A stretch of DNA of 61,423 nt from a virus. The stretch lies in the IMG/VR virus record IMGVR_UViG_3300043410_001140, positions 1 to 61,423 of that record; one strand, given 5' to 3'. Shown here one piece after another: positions 1 through 8,065 of this stretch. Numbering within the stretch: the first letter of the stretch is position 1; every line of letters begins with the position of its first letter. Made by a program: the position numbers and the translations under genes. The notes under the pieces are model-generated. The model did no database searches and was not told the origin of the DNA. It saw only the letters and a list, made by a program, of their open reading frames with translations.

Positions 1-171
1 GTAAGTTAAAAGGTTTCAAAGTGAATACTGCAACATGCAATAGCCACTTAAAAACCCACTGCCACGCTTGCTAGGCGTGTTTAGACCATGCCGCATATTC
101 GCGGTTTAGGGCATGCAGTGAGTTATACCGCTTGATTACTTCACCCAAATCAAGAAAAAGTTAGGCCCATA

Positions 172-188
172 GTATTACCATGTAATAC
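172..188. promoter_or_regulatory. 17-base palindrome GTATTAC-CAT-GTAATAC
   Basis: The arms are perfect 7-base complements around a 3-base centre, the size and symmetry expected of a repressor operator. It is identical in the second copy at 60949-60965 although flanking bases differ. No protein can be assigned to it from sequence alone. Confidence 0.55.
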
Positions 189-326
189 CGACACCACAAA
201 ATTGATTGTTAAAAAGCATTACATCCACAAAATGCACCATGCGACCTATACATGAAAGCGATAGCAAAAGCCATGCGATACGATGCACAGACACAATGAA
301 CCTTGCGTTACCTTACGGCGTGACGC

Positions 327-346
327 TTGAGATACGATCATCTCAA
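327..346. promoter_or_regulatory. Inverted repeat TTGAGAT-N6-ATCTCAA
   Basis: Perfect 7-base arms separated by six bases, conserved at 61104-61123. It could be a hairpin or a regulator site. It lies 50 to 60 bases before the duplicated TTGACCCGACAAG motif. Confidence 0.4.
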
Positions 347-354
347 TAACGGGA

Positions 355-408
355 TTGACCCGACAAGGCAGTTTTGCCACCCTGTACTAATGGTTTTGAC
401 CCGACAAG
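355..408. repeat. Direct repeat TTGACCCGACAAG, two copies
   Basis: The 13-base unit occurs at 355-367 and 396-408, 41 bases apart, and both copies persist in the right-hand duplicate. The second copy runs directly into a G-rich tract. Possible binding sites for a phage regulator or packaging protein; the function is inferred only from repetition and conservation. Confidence 0.45.
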
Positions 409-534
409 GGGTGGGGGGAGGGACACGGACGATGCGACCCCGCGCCACCCTTACGTATGCCGCACATCGCAAGGTCTAATTTTTAGCAATATACATACAT
501 TCGCCACACCTAACCGCAAAAACGCCCCATGCAC

Positions 535-562
535 TTGACATACACACCATAAAATGCACAAT
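535..562 (+). promoter_or_regulatory. Candidate promoter for the rightward block
   Basis: TTGACA (535-540) matches the bacterial -35 consensus exactly. It is followed after 16 bases by CACAAT (557-562), four of six bases to the -10 consensus. An RBS (CGGAGG, 581-586) and the ATG at 591 follow. The element is identical in the right-hand copy. Confidence 0.55.
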
Positions 563-590
563 ACACACGTCACAACATCACGGAGGCCAC

Positions 591-812
591 ATGGCAACCA
601 ACTTGAAGAAACTGTTTGCGGGTAAGGAAACCGCCAAAGAGGAAAAGGGCGAAGCCAAAGCGCTGAAGTCCGGCAAAATTTCCGTTGGCCAGTACATGAA
701 AGGCGAAAAGTCTGAAGGTGAAAAACCCTCGAAGAAAACCGCCGAAGCCATCAAGTCCGGCAAAATGAGCCCTGCGGCTTATGCCAAACAAGACAAAAAG
801 GAGAAAAAGTGA
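591..812 (+). CDS. Small lysine-rich protein with an internal duplication
   Basis: A 73-residue, strongly basic, lysine/glutamate-rich protein starting at ATG 591 behind CGGAGG. The C-terminal half holds a duplicated unit: KSGKISVGQYMKGEK, then KSGKMSPAAYAKQDK after a short linker. No catalytic or membrane signature is visible. It is the first gene of the rightward block and its stop overlaps the start of the next gene as TGATG. A DNA-binding or virion accessory role would fit its charge, but this is a guess. Its first 55 bases recur at the right end of the window. Confidence 0.75.
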   Translation: MATNLKKLFAGKETAKEEKGEAKALKSGKISVGQYMKGEKSEGEKPSKKTAEAIKSGKMSPAAYAKQDKKEKK

Positions 813-991
813 TGTCTAAAAATTGGATCGCTGGCGCCACGAAAAACAAAGGCGCATTGCACAAAAACTTGGGTGTGCCCGCTGGTGAAAAAATCCCAGC
901 CAAGAAATTGGCCGCTGCTGCAAAAGAAAAAGGCAAGGTTGGCAAAGAAGCCCGCTTGGCCGAAACTCTGAAAGGTCTCAAGAAAAAATGA
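812..991 (+). CDS. Small basic protein
   Basis: A 59-residue protein rich in Lys, Ala and Gly beginning MSKNWIAGATKNKG. The start is taken at ATG 812, overlapping the previous stop by one base, with GGAGAAAAAG just upstream; a GTG at 809 is possible but less likely. The pattern GALHKNLGVPAGEKIP resembles small conserved phage proteins found next to terminase or capsid genes. Function unknown. It ends in an ATGA overlap with the next gene. Confidence 0.75.
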   Translation: MSKNWIAGATKNKGALHKNLGVPAGEKIPAKKLAAAAKEKGKVGKEARLAETLKGLKKK

Positions 992-1137
992 AGCGCTACA
1001 ACTTCTTTTTGCCAGATTCAATCGTGGGCGTACTGCGCGAAGAAGCACAGCGTTCTGGGCTGACCATGTCAGAGATCATTCGCAAAGTCTTGGCCGTGTA
1101 CACATCGAAAGTGGCAGAGAAGCATGTCGCTGAATGA
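988..1137 (+). CDS. Ribbon-helix-helix (Arc/CopG-like) protein
   Basis: A 49-residue protein whose start overlaps the preceding stop (ATGA) and whose end overlaps the terminase gene by 14 bases. It opens MKRYNFFLPDSIVGVLREE, a short beta-strand followed by a helix, then SGLTMSEIIRKVLAVY. This is the classic layout of a minimal ribbon-helix-helix DNA-binding fold: strand, helix, Ser-containing turn, helix. It could repress the late promoter or take part in packaging-site recognition. The family call rests on pattern alone. Confidence 0.7.
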   Translation: MKRYNFFLPDSIVGVLREEAQRSGLTMSEIIRKVLAVYTSKVAEKHVAE

Positions 1138-1618
1138 CCTTGACGATTTTGCGGAGTACAACGAGTTCGCGCTCTCGCCGAGCGCCGTTGAACCTCATGT
1201 CACTTTAGACATCCCGCCCCAGTTGGTGTGGGAGTGCGCTGCAGGGTTGGAGAACCCGACTGATGTGGCGTCTCGATTTGGTTTCACCGGTGCGAAGTGG
1301 GAGCGCTTACAACAATGGCCTCCGTTTATCAATGCAGTGCAAGCGCAGCGCGCGGAGTTTGAACGCAACGGGATGACCTTCAGGCTCAAGGCTGGGTTGA
1401 TGGCTGAGGAAATGATGAGTCAAATGTTCAAGCAGGCCATATCCAACGACAGCACCATACTGCAAAAACTCAGTGTGTTTAACTCGCTGGTCGACGTGGC
1501 TGGGCTCAAGCCGGACAAAAAAGCGGTGGAGACCAACGTGCAGGCGGCTCCCAAGTTCAGCATTACCATTAACATCCCACAGGCACCGGGGCCAACGCCC
1601 GTAACCATAGATGGCTAA
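1124..1618 (+). CDS. terS: Probable terminase small subunit
   Basis: A 164-residue protein just before the large terminase gene, the usual place for the small subunit that recognises viral DNA and regulates packaging. An acidic N-terminus is followed by a helix-turn-helix-like stretch (NPTDVASRFGFTGAKW, about residues 44-59). A long helical region follows (about 80-125) that could drive oligomerisation, and the tail is Pro-rich. The assignment is mostly by position and size, since small terminases diverge strongly. The end overlaps the next gene by 8 bases. Confidence 0.6.
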   Translation: MSLNDLDDFAEYNEFALSPSAVEPHVTLDIPPQLVWECAAGLENPTDVASRFGFTGAKWERLQQWPPFINAVQAQRAEFERNGMTFRLKAGLMAEEMMSQMFKQAISNDSTILQKLSVFNSLVDVAGLKPDKKAVETNVQAAPKFSITINIPQAPGPTPVTIDG

Positions 1619-1823
1619 AATCATTCCGTTTACTGGGATTACCAAGCATGACTTGGACCCTGACGTTGTTCTAGAAAACCTTAAAGGAAAACTTGAAGGG
1701 TTTGTGCTGATTGGGTATACACCTGACGGCGAAGAATATTTTTCATCGACTTACGCAGACGGGGGCACGGCGCTCTGGCTGATAGAGCGGTGCAAGAAAG
1801 AATTGTTGAACATAGATGGCTAA
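1611..1823 (+). CDS. Conserved small phage protein of unknown function
   Basis: A 70-residue protein wedged between the two terminase genes and overlapping both by 8 bases. The segment FVLIGYTPDGEEYFSS followed by TALWLIERCKKELL resembles a small protein found in many phages, where it remains uncharacterised. No membrane segment or catalytic motif is seen. Confidence 0.75.
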   Translation: MAKIIPFTGITKHDLDPDVVLENLKGKLEGFVLIGYTPDGEEYFSSTYADGGTALWLIERCKKELLNIDG

Positions 1824-3216
1824 CCTAGTCTACACACCACCCTTGTCGGTGGTTCCATTTCTTACATCAGACAAGTTTGCGAACTTCATTGTTGGGCCGG
1901 TGGGTTCGACAAAGACAACTGCGTCTCTGATCAAGATTGGTTACGAAGCCGCGCGCATCAAAGCAAGTCCAGATGGCATCCGCCGTTCGCGCTGCGCTGT
2001 TATTCGTAACACCCGTCAGATGTTGTGGGACACGACGATCCCAGATTTCTTGAAATGGTATCCAGATGGAGAAGCCGGTGTCCTTGAAAAAACCAACTCG
2101 AAGTTCTTGCTCAAGTTTGATGATGTTGAGTGTGAAGTGCTATTTAGGGGTCTGGATGATGCTAATGATGCTAGACGCCTTCTTTCCCTCCAGCTCACCT
2201 TTGGTGTTATGGACGAGTTTCGAGAGATCAATCCTGACATTTATAACGCTCTCACCGGTCGCCTTGGCCGCTATCCTGATAAAACGATGAACGGTGTGGG
2301 TGCGTGCGACGATGCAGGCAACCAGATTCACAAAGTTTGGGGCGCTACCAACCCGCCGGACGCTGATTCGTTTTGGGAAAAGCTGCTCAATGAGCCGCCC
2401 GAGAACATGCACGTCACCATCCAGCCAAGCGGGCTCGCGCAAGAAGCTGACTGGGTTCAATACCTGCCAGACGGGTACTACGAAAACTTGTGCGAAGGCA
2501 AATCGGAGGACTGGATTGATGTCTACGTTCATGGCAAATTCGGCAAATCGCTCTCTGGACAGCCTGTATTCCGAGCTTTTAATCGAGATACACACGTCGC
2601 CAAGCAGACCCTCAACCACATCAAACTACAAACCCATCCTCTCATTATCGGAATGGACTTCGGACTTACACCGGCATGCACAATCAACCAAGTTGATGCC
2701 CAAGGACGACTCCTCACATTCGCAGACCTGACCTCTGATGGCATGGGAACGTTGCGTTTTTGCCGCGAAAAGTTGAAACCATTGTTGGCCAACCGGTTCC
2801 CGGGCATGAACGTGCTGATTATTGGTGACCCTGCCGGGCAGCAGCGTGCGCAGACTGATGAGCGTTCGGTGTTTGATATCCTGCGCGCCGAGGGGTTTCG
2901 GGTCATTCCGGCTAAATCCAACAGTGTTGTGGCACGTGTTAACGCAGTCGATAAGATGCTTACACGTACGGTAGATGGCAAACCCGGTCATTTGATTGAC
3001 CCAAGCTGTACGCATTTAATTGCTGCACTGCGCGGTGGATATAGGTATAAAATCCGTCAAAATGGCGAAGCGGACGACAAGCCCGAGAAAAATTCCCATT
3101 CCCACATTGCAGATGCCCACCAGTATGCTTGCTTGCACGCTGATGGAAACGTCACAGGCGATACGTGGGCTCGCAAAGCAGTCGAAGTAAAACGAGTTGA
3201 CTACGTGTGGACTTGA
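1816..3216 (+). CDS. terL: Terminase large subunit
   Basis: The 466-residue packaging motor ATPase and nuclease, which pumps DNA into the procapsid through the portal and cuts concatemers. The Walker A-like motif is GPVGSTKT (residues 27-34) and the Walker B motif is VMDE (131-134). The C-terminal RNase H-like nuclease carries acidic residues in IGMDFG (D281), IIGDPAG (D338) and HIADAHQY (D433). Length and motif order match large terminases of podovirus-like phages. It follows the small subunit with an 8-base overlap. Confidence 0.95.
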   Translation: MANLVYTPPLSVVPFLTSDKFANFIVGPVGSTKTTASLIKIGYEAARIKASPDGIRRSRCAVIRNTRQMLWDTTIPDFLKWYPDGEAGVLEKTNSKFLLKFDDVECEVLFRGLDDANDARRLLSLQLTFGVMDEFREINPDIYNALTGRLGRYPDKTMNGVGACDDAGNQIHKVWGATNPPDADSFWEKLLNEPPENMHVTIQPSGLAQEADWVQYLPDGYYENLCEGKSEDWIDVYVHGKFGKSLSGQPVFRAFNRDTHVAKQTLNHIKLQTHPLIIGMDFGLTPACTINQVDAQGRLLTFADLTSDGMGTLRFCREKLKPLLANRFPGMNVLIIGDPAGQQRAQTDERSVFDILRAEGFRVIPAKSNSVVARVNAVDKMLTRTVDGKPGHLIDPSCTHLIAALRGGYRYKIRQNGEADDKPEKNSHSHIADAHQYACLHADGNVTGDTWARKAVEVKRVDYVWT

Positions 3217-3263
3217 CAAGTAGACTCTGCCCCTATACCCCCTAAGTACAAAGTGACGCGCAT

Positions 3264-5387
3264 ATGCAACTTGGCTTGAACATTACCAATTCAACCGCTC
3301 CCGGTACTACTACCACGGGCGGCATGGTTACTATTAAGTCTCTCAAGGCTTTGCAGGATGAGCAGCGCGCGGCGGCGCAACTGCAGAACTCACAACCAGT
3401 CGTTCAAGCTTTAGCTGGCTACATCCGTAAAACTTGGATGAGCTCAATGCTGGCCAAGCAGCAGACGTCTGAAATCAAAATGCTCAAGTCCGTGCGCGCG
3501 CGTCGCGGCGAATACGATCCCGATAAGCTCGCTCAGCTTCGGGAGCAAGGCAGTTCCACCATCTACATGATGTTGACTTCGAACAAATGCCGTGCTGCAT
3601 CGAGCTGGTTGCGCGACACGCTGGTTACGTCTTCGGATGAAAAACCTTGGACGATCAAACCCGGGGCGATTCCTGACCTGCCCCCCAACGAAGTTGAAAG
3701 CATTTTGCAGCAAGCCCAGCAAGAAGTGGCTCAGCTGTATGCCAGCGGACAGCCGCCTACGGATCAGCAAGTTCGGGAACGCTTGCTTGAGATGAAAGAC
3801 ATTGCGATGTCCCACATGAAGGACGTTGCCCAGCGCACAGCCGAGCGCATGGAAGTCAAAATGACTGACCAGTTGCAAGAAGGCGGGTTCCAAAAGGCGT
3901 TCAGCGATTTCCTTGACGACATCACGACGTTCCCAGCGGCGTTTATCAAAGGCCCGGTTGTCCGCAAACGCCCCAAAATGAAATGGGTTCCCGGCAGCAA
4001 CGGGGACTACAAACTGCAAGTTGAAGACACATTGAGCTTGGAATGGGAGCGTGTTGACCCGTTCAACATTTACCCAGCAGCCGATGCGTCAGACGTTGAC
4101 GATGGCTCATTGATTGAGCGCCACAAACTGCACCGCGCTGATTTGCAAGCGTTGATTGGTGTTGAAGGCTACAGCGACGGCGCCATCCGCATGGTGCTTG
4201 AAGAATATGGTAAGGGCGGTCTGCGCGACTGGATTTACGTTGACATGAACAAAGCCGCTGCTGAAGGCAAATCGACTATGGGTGTGCAACAAAACCCGTC
4301 GGCATTGATTGATGCACTTCAGTTCTGGGGCAACGTGCAAGGCCAGCTTTTGCGCGACTGGGGCATGACCGAAGACGAAGTTCCCGATCCATTGATTGAC
4401 TACCCCATCGAGGCTTGGGTTATCGGTTCTTGGGTCATCAAGGCAGTGATCAACCCTGATCCACTGGGGCGTAAACCTTACTACAAGGCCAGCTATGAAG
4501 AAGTACCGGGAGCGTATTGGGGTAATTCTGTTGCTGATTTGTGTCGCGATGCGCAAGATATCTGTAACGCTGCGGCACGTGCATTGGTGAACAACATGTC
4601 GATTGCGTCCGGCCCGCAGGTCGTGTACAACATCGACAGACTGCCACAAGGCGAAAACATCACTCAGATGTACCCATGGAAGGTATGGCAAGTTACGTCT
4701 GACCCAATGGCGGGCAGCGCTGCCCCCATGCAGTTTTTCCAACCCAGCTCGTTGTCACAAGAGCTCATGGCTGTGTACGAGAAGTTTTCTGTGCTGGCTG
4801 ACGAATATACGGGTATTCCCCGATATATGACTGGCGATTCTGGCGCGGGCGGCGCGGGTCGCACGGCTTCGGGTATGAGCATGCTCATGTCTAACGCTGG
4901 CAAAGCCATCAAACAAGTGATTGCGTCGATTGACGAAAACGTGTTGCGCTTGGCCATCGAACGGTTGTACTACTACAACATGCAGTATGGCGATGATCCT
5001 GACCTCAAAGGCGATGTGAACATCGTCGCGCGCGGCGCGATGTCGCTGATGATCAAGGAACAAGCCCAGATGCGCCAGAACCAGTTCTTGCAGATTGCGC
5101 TGTCTAACCCGATCACGCAGCAGATCGTAGGCGTCGAAGGCATTGCAGAAATCCTGCGCCAAGCCGCCAAAACGCTTGACCTCAACCCAGACAACATTGT
5201 CCCGCCCGTTGAAATCATCAAGCAGCGCATGGCTCAGCAACAGCAAGCCGCCATGGCGCAACAGCAGCAACTGGCCGCAATGCAGCAAAATGGTGGCACG
5301 CCGCCAAACGCGAAACCCGGTGCGACGTTGCAAAATGGAGCCCCTGTTACCAACAATTTTGCGCCACTTCCCGGCGTAGGCTCTTGA
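3264..5387 (+). CDS. Portal (head-tail connector) protein
   Basis: A 707-residue protein directly downstream of terminase, the normal portal position. Portals form the dodecameric ring at one capsid vertex through which DNA enters. It has conserved-looking wing and stem segments (for example EWERVDPFNIYPAAD near 260 and QVVYNIDRLPQGENI near 455) and a Gln/Ala-rich C-terminal tail (QQQQAAMAQQQQLAAMQQ), as in long podovirus portals. Homology is inferred from size, place and general pattern. Confidence 0.88.
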   Translation: MQLGLNITNSTAPGTTTTGGMVTIKSLKALQDEQRAAAQLQNSQPVVQALAGYIRKTWMSSMLAKQQTSEIKMLKSVRARRGEYDPDKLAQLREQGSSTIYMMLTSNKCRAASSWLRDTLVTSSDEKPWTIKPGAIPDLPPNEVESILQQAQQEVAQLYASGQPPTDQQVRERLLEMKDIAMSHMKDVAQRTAERMEVKMTDQLQEGGFQKAFSDFLDDITTFPAAFIKGPVVRKRPKMKWVPGSNGDYKLQVEDTLSLEWERVDPFNIYPAADASDVDDGSLIERHKLHRADLQALIGVEGYSDGAIRMVLEEYGKGGLRDWIYVDMNKAAAEGKSTMGVQQNPSALIDALQFWGNVQGQLLRDWGMTEDEVPDPLIDYPIEAWVIGSWVIKAVINPDPLGRKPYYKASYEEVPGAYWGNSVADLCRDAQDICNAAARALVNNMSIASGPQVVYNIDRLPQGENITQMYPWKVWQVTSDPMAGSAAPMQFFQPSSLSQELMAVYEKFSVLADEYTGIPRYMTGDSGAGGAGRTASGMSMLMSNAGKAIKQVIASIDENVLRLAIERLYYYNMQYGDDPDLKGDVNIVARGAMSLMIKEQAQMRQNQFLQIALSNPITQQIVGVEGIAEILRQAAKTLDLNPDNIVPPVEIIKQRMAQQQQAAMAQQQQLAAMQQNGGTPPNAKPGATLQNGAPVTNNFAPLPGVGS

Positions 5388-5411
5388 CAACACTAAAATG
5401 TTGTACATAAT
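5384..5411 (+). promoter_or_regulatory. Candidate promoter ahead of the capsid genes
   Basis: TTGACA (5384-5389), a perfect -35, overlaps the end of the portal gene. After 16 bases comes CATAAT (5406-5411), one mismatch from TATAAT. The next gene starts at 5437 behind an ACGGAG RBS. Position and quality suggest extra transcription of scaffold and capsid genes. Confidence 0.6.
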
Positions 5412-5436
5412 CACATCAACTTAACGGAGTAATCCC

Positions 5437-5628
5437 ATGAAAGCAATTGAACCCAAAGAGTCACGCTCGCAAGAGTACGCTCAAGAATCTGCCAAGACCG
5501 ATGGTATGTCCAAAGGTCCTGCAAGCCAAGGCAATGGCGGCAGCGACGGCGGCATCTTCGCTACTTTGAAACGTGGTGGCAAAGAATTGAGCCAAGAGTC
5601 TGCAAAGACTGACGGCCTGTGCAAATAA
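5437..5628 (+). CDS. Small protein with repeated QESAKTDG motif
   Basis: A 63-residue hydrophilic protein. The segment QESAKTDGMSK (about residues 16-26) recurs as QESAKTDGLCK at the very C-terminus, separated by a Gly-rich spacer. Start ATG 5437 is preceded by ACGGAG. The stop codon directly abuts the next ATG. Function unknown; its place suggests a virion or capsid accessory role. Confidence 0.75.
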   Translation: MKAIEPKESRSQEYAQESAKTDGMSKGPASQGNGGSDGGIFATLKRGGKELSQESAKTDGLCK

Positions 5629-5862
5629 ATGTCAGTGCGAGTTGACGAGCGTACTGCTCGTTGCCTTACACTATTGAAATCCCAAGAGTTCAATCCGCTG
5701 ATAGAATTCTTACAACTGACCCACGCAGACACGCTACAGCGCCTGAGTGAGTCGAAAGACACGAATGAAATGCTACGGCTTCAGGGCCGGGCGTTGCAGG
5801 TGAAGGACCTCCTTGACCTTGTTGATAGTGGTAGCACATTGTTAACTAAACTTCGCCGATGA
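5629..5862 (+). CDS. Hypothetical protein before the scaffold
   Basis: A 77-residue, mostly helical, charged protein that begins on the base after the previous stop (TAAATG). It contains Leu-rich amphipathic stretches such as EFLQLTHADTLQRL. Small genes of this size between portal and scaffold are common in podovirus-like phages. Function unknown. Confidence 0.75.
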   Translation: MSVRVDERTARCLTLLKSQEFNPLIEFLQLTHADTLQRLSESKDTNEMLRLQGRALQVKDLLDLVDSGSTLLTKLRR

Positions 5863-5980
5863 TGGGCCCACCCGCAAGGGCGCTCAGAATCAAAATTAAC
5901 CGTAGTAGCTGACCGTAAGCGTGAGTGGGCACACCGTAACCGGAGCCTTCCAGCGTAGTCGGAGCGAAGGAGATAGAGAT

Positions 5981-6940
5981 ATGGCCTTGCCTCGTGCTGT
6001 TCAACAGCAAGTTGATGATGCAGATGCGTATGTAGCGCAACTCAATGGAACCCAGCCTGTTAACCCGGATACTGGTGAACCTGTAGTACCTGAACCTCAA
6101 CCCGCACTCGAACCACAACCGCAACCAGTCTCGCAAGAGCCTGAACCAAAACCAGTGGTGCCTGAAGCAACGTGGGAACAAAAATACCACACGCTGAAAG
6201 GTAAGTTTGACGCTGAAGTGCCCCGTTTGTATGCGCAAGTGCGCGAGATGAATGATCAAATCAAACAACTCGTCGCAGAAAACGCTGCAGCCAAAGCACA
6301 ACCAGCTCCAACTGTTCCGGTTTCGGATCGTCCTCTTATCACTGAACAAGACAAAGAAGCATTCGGTTCTGATTTGCTCGACTTGATTGATCGTGCGACT
6401 GAGCAGAAATTGGCGGGTAGCCGTCAACTTGAAGCCCAGCTCCGCGCAGAAATCGAACAGTTGAACAACAAATTGGGGAACGTTACTGAGCGACAAGTGG
6501 TGTCTGACAAAGACCGCTACGAGTCTGCCCTGACCAACGCAGTACCTGATTGGCAAGCGATGAACGTGGATCAAGGCTTTTTGGCTTGGTTGGCAGAAGT
6601 AGACCCTGTGTATGGGATGCCTCGTCAGTATGCGCTTAACAACGCTTACGAATCGCTGGACGCCACACGCACGGCCAACATCTTCAATCAATACAAGAAG
6701 ACACTTGCACCTGCAACTCAAGCGCAGCCCAAGCCAAATCTTCAGAGTCAAGTAGCACCGACCCGCTCGCGTACGTCGCCAGCTCCTACGAATCCAAACG
6801 TGGATAAGCGTGTTTATACCCAACAGGATATTGACGCGTTTTACTCCGAATGGCGACGTGGAATGATCGACGAGGCAGAAGCGGTGCAGATTGAAAAAGA
6901 TATTCACGCCGCCACCCAAGAAGGTCGCATTCGCTATTAA
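5981..6940 (+). CDS. Probable capsid scaffolding protein
   Basis: A 319-residue acidic protein immediately before the major capsid gene. The start at ATG 5981 is preceded by GAAGGAG; an earlier in-frame codon at 5921 lacks an RBS. Layout: N-terminal region, Pro/Glu-rich linker (about 25-60), long coiled-coil-like helices with Gln and Glu (about 70-160), and a basic C-terminal part. This matches scaffolds that organise capsid subunits and leave before DNA packaging. The assignment comes from position and composition. Bases 5863-5980 before it hold no gene. Confidence 0.75.
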   Translation: MALPRAVQQQVDDADAYVAQLNGTQPVNPDTGEPVVPEPQPALEPQPQPVSQEPEPKPVVPEATWEQKYHTLKGKFDAEVPRLYAQVREMNDQIKQLVAENAAAKAQPAPTVPVSDRPLITEQDKEAFGSDLLDLIDRATEQKLAGSRQLEAQLRAEIEQLNNKLGNVTERQVVSDKDRYESALTNAVPDWQAMNVDQGFLAWLAEVDPVYGMPRQYALNNAYESLDATRTANIFNQYKKTLAPATQAQPKPNLQSQVAPTRSRTSPAPTNPNVDKRVYTQQDIDAFYSEWRRGMIDEAEAVQIEKDIHAATQEGRIRY

Positions 6941-6998
6941 GCAGCACCAGTGGGCATGGCGGTAAACCAAACCGTTTTCTAACAACAGGAGTATTTCC

Positions 6999-8021
6999 AT
7001 GTCCACAGTAACCGCTGCAGCAGCGTATCCCATTAACTCCGGTGGTTTCAACACCCCCGGCGGTCAGGTAGCCTATTCCGGCACCGCCTATTCCGGCACG
7101 TTCATTCCAGCCCTCTGGTCTGGCAAGTTGGCACAGAAGTTCTATGCCGCTACCGTGTTCGGTGAAATCGCCAATACCGATTGGCAAGGTGACATCACTG
7201 GTATGGGCGATACCGTGATCATCAACACCATCCCATCCATCACAATCAACAGCTACAGCGTTGGTCAAAACTTGGCCTACGAAGTTCCAGCTCCCAGCAC
7301 CATCACTTTGGTGATCAACAAGGGCAAATACTTCGGCGTCAACGTCAACAACGTGTTGGAACTGCAAGCCAAGCCCAAATTGATGGACATGTTCACCAAT
7401 GACGCCGCGATGCAGATGAAAATCAATATCGACAAAGACGTGCTGTACACCAACTTCAACCAAGGCGACGCTGCCAACCAAGGCGCTACCGCTGGTGCGA
7501 TCTCTGGTGGCTACAACTTGGGCACTGACACAACCCCAGTCACTTTGACTGCTTCTAACATCTTGTCGAGCATCACTGCTTTGTCAAGCGTGTTGGACGA
7601 AGCCAACGTGCCTGAAACTGATCGTTGGTTGATCATTACCCCCACAGAGCGTCAAATCTTGATGCAATCGAACTTGGCTCAAGCCCAGTTCATGGGTGAC
7701 GCTTCCAGCGTTTTGCGCAACGGCAAAATCGGCATGATTGACCGTTTCACTGTGTACGTGAGCAACTTGGTTCCACGTGGTGCAGCCAACAAAACTTGGA
7801 TGAACCCCAACACTGGCACTGACGCTACCGGCACCGGTAACGCCAAACGCCACGCCATCATGGCTGGCCACAAGTCTGCCATCACTTTCGCGTCGCAAAT
7901 CGCCAAAGTTGAATCGTTGCAAAACCCCAACGACTTCGGCACCTTGGTTCGCGGTCTGAACGTGTACGGCACACAAGTTGCTCAACCCAAAGGCTTGGCA
8001 CTGTTGGTCGCTGCGGGTTAA
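6999..8021 (+). CDS. Major capsid protein
   Basis: A 340-residue protein following the scaffold and behind an ACAGGAG RBS, with a terminator-like hairpin after it, as expected for the most abundant virion protein. Segments such as TFIPALWSGKLAQKFY near the N-terminus, GDTVIINTIP near 70 and DRWLIITPTERQILM near 210 fit the HK97-fold capsid proteins of podovirus-like phages. Codon use is strongly biased toward a few codons (GGC, AAC, TTG), consistent with high expression. Confidence 0.9.
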   Translation: MSTVTAAAAYPINSGGFNTPGGQVAYSGTAYSGTFIPALWSGKLAQKFYAATVFGEIANTDWQGDITGMGDTVIINTIPSITINSYSVGQNLAYEVPAPSTITLVINKGKYFGVNVNNVLELQAKPKLMDMFTNDAAMQMKINIDKDVLYTNFNQGDAANQGATAGAISGGYNLGTDTTPVTLTASNILSSITALSSVLDEANVPETDRWLIITPTERQILMQSNLAQAQFMGDASSVLRNGKIGMIDRFTVYVSNLVPRGAANKTWMNPNTGTDATGTGNAKRHAIMAGHKSAITFASQIAKVESLQNPNDFGTLVRGLNVYGTQVAQPKGLALLVAAG

Positions 8022-8026
8022 TTAAT

Positions 8027-8046
8027 GGTGGGGGGTTTCCCCCACC
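8027..8046 (+). terminator. Hairpin after the capsid gene
   Basis: GGTGGGGG (8027-8034) pairs perfectly with CCCCCACC (8039-8046) around a 4-base loop, six bases after the capsid stop codon. There is no clear T-run, so it may be a leaky terminator or a 3' mRNA-stabilising hairpin that raises capsid yield relative to downstream genes. Confidence 0.65.
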
Positions 8047-8065
8047 TTCAACCTAGGAGATTGAC

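Larger units (their letters stand above)
1..590. promoter_or_regulatory. Divergent intergenic control region
   Basis: This 590-base stretch holds no convincing gene. It sits between the leftward 144-residue gene (its start is seen at 60766 in the other copy) and the rightward gene at 591. It contains a 17-base palindrome (172-188), a 7-base inverted repeat (327-346), two copies of TTGACCCGACAAG (355-367 and 396-408), a G-rich tract (408-422) and a promoter-like sequence (535-562). All these elements survive in the diverged second copy. Confidence 0.7.
1..645. repeat. Left copy of the terminal near-repeat (control region plus start of the 591 gene)
   Basis: Bases 1-645 recur at 60778-61423. 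Fourteen isolated substitutions separate the copies (for example at 74, 75, 115, 133, 138, 152, 208, 247, 286, 308, 429, 486, 490 and 518). A length-changing cluster lies at about 367-384. Bases 1-73 and 519-645 are identical between copies. Thirteen of the fourteen substitutions are transitions and all fall outside coding sequence, which fits real variation better than sequencing error. I read this as the join of a circular or permuted genome assembled from two variants. Confidence 0.9.

Noticed and set aside
405-425. G-rich tract as a possible quadruplex
   Set aside because: There are long G runs but not four separate runs of three or more with clear loops, so a stable quadruplex is not established.
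5846-7054. A 402-codon open frame antisense to the scaffold and capsid start
   Set aside because: Composition is Cys/Arg/Leu-rich and typical of an antisense shadow, and the sense strand holds well-supported scaffold and capsid genes.
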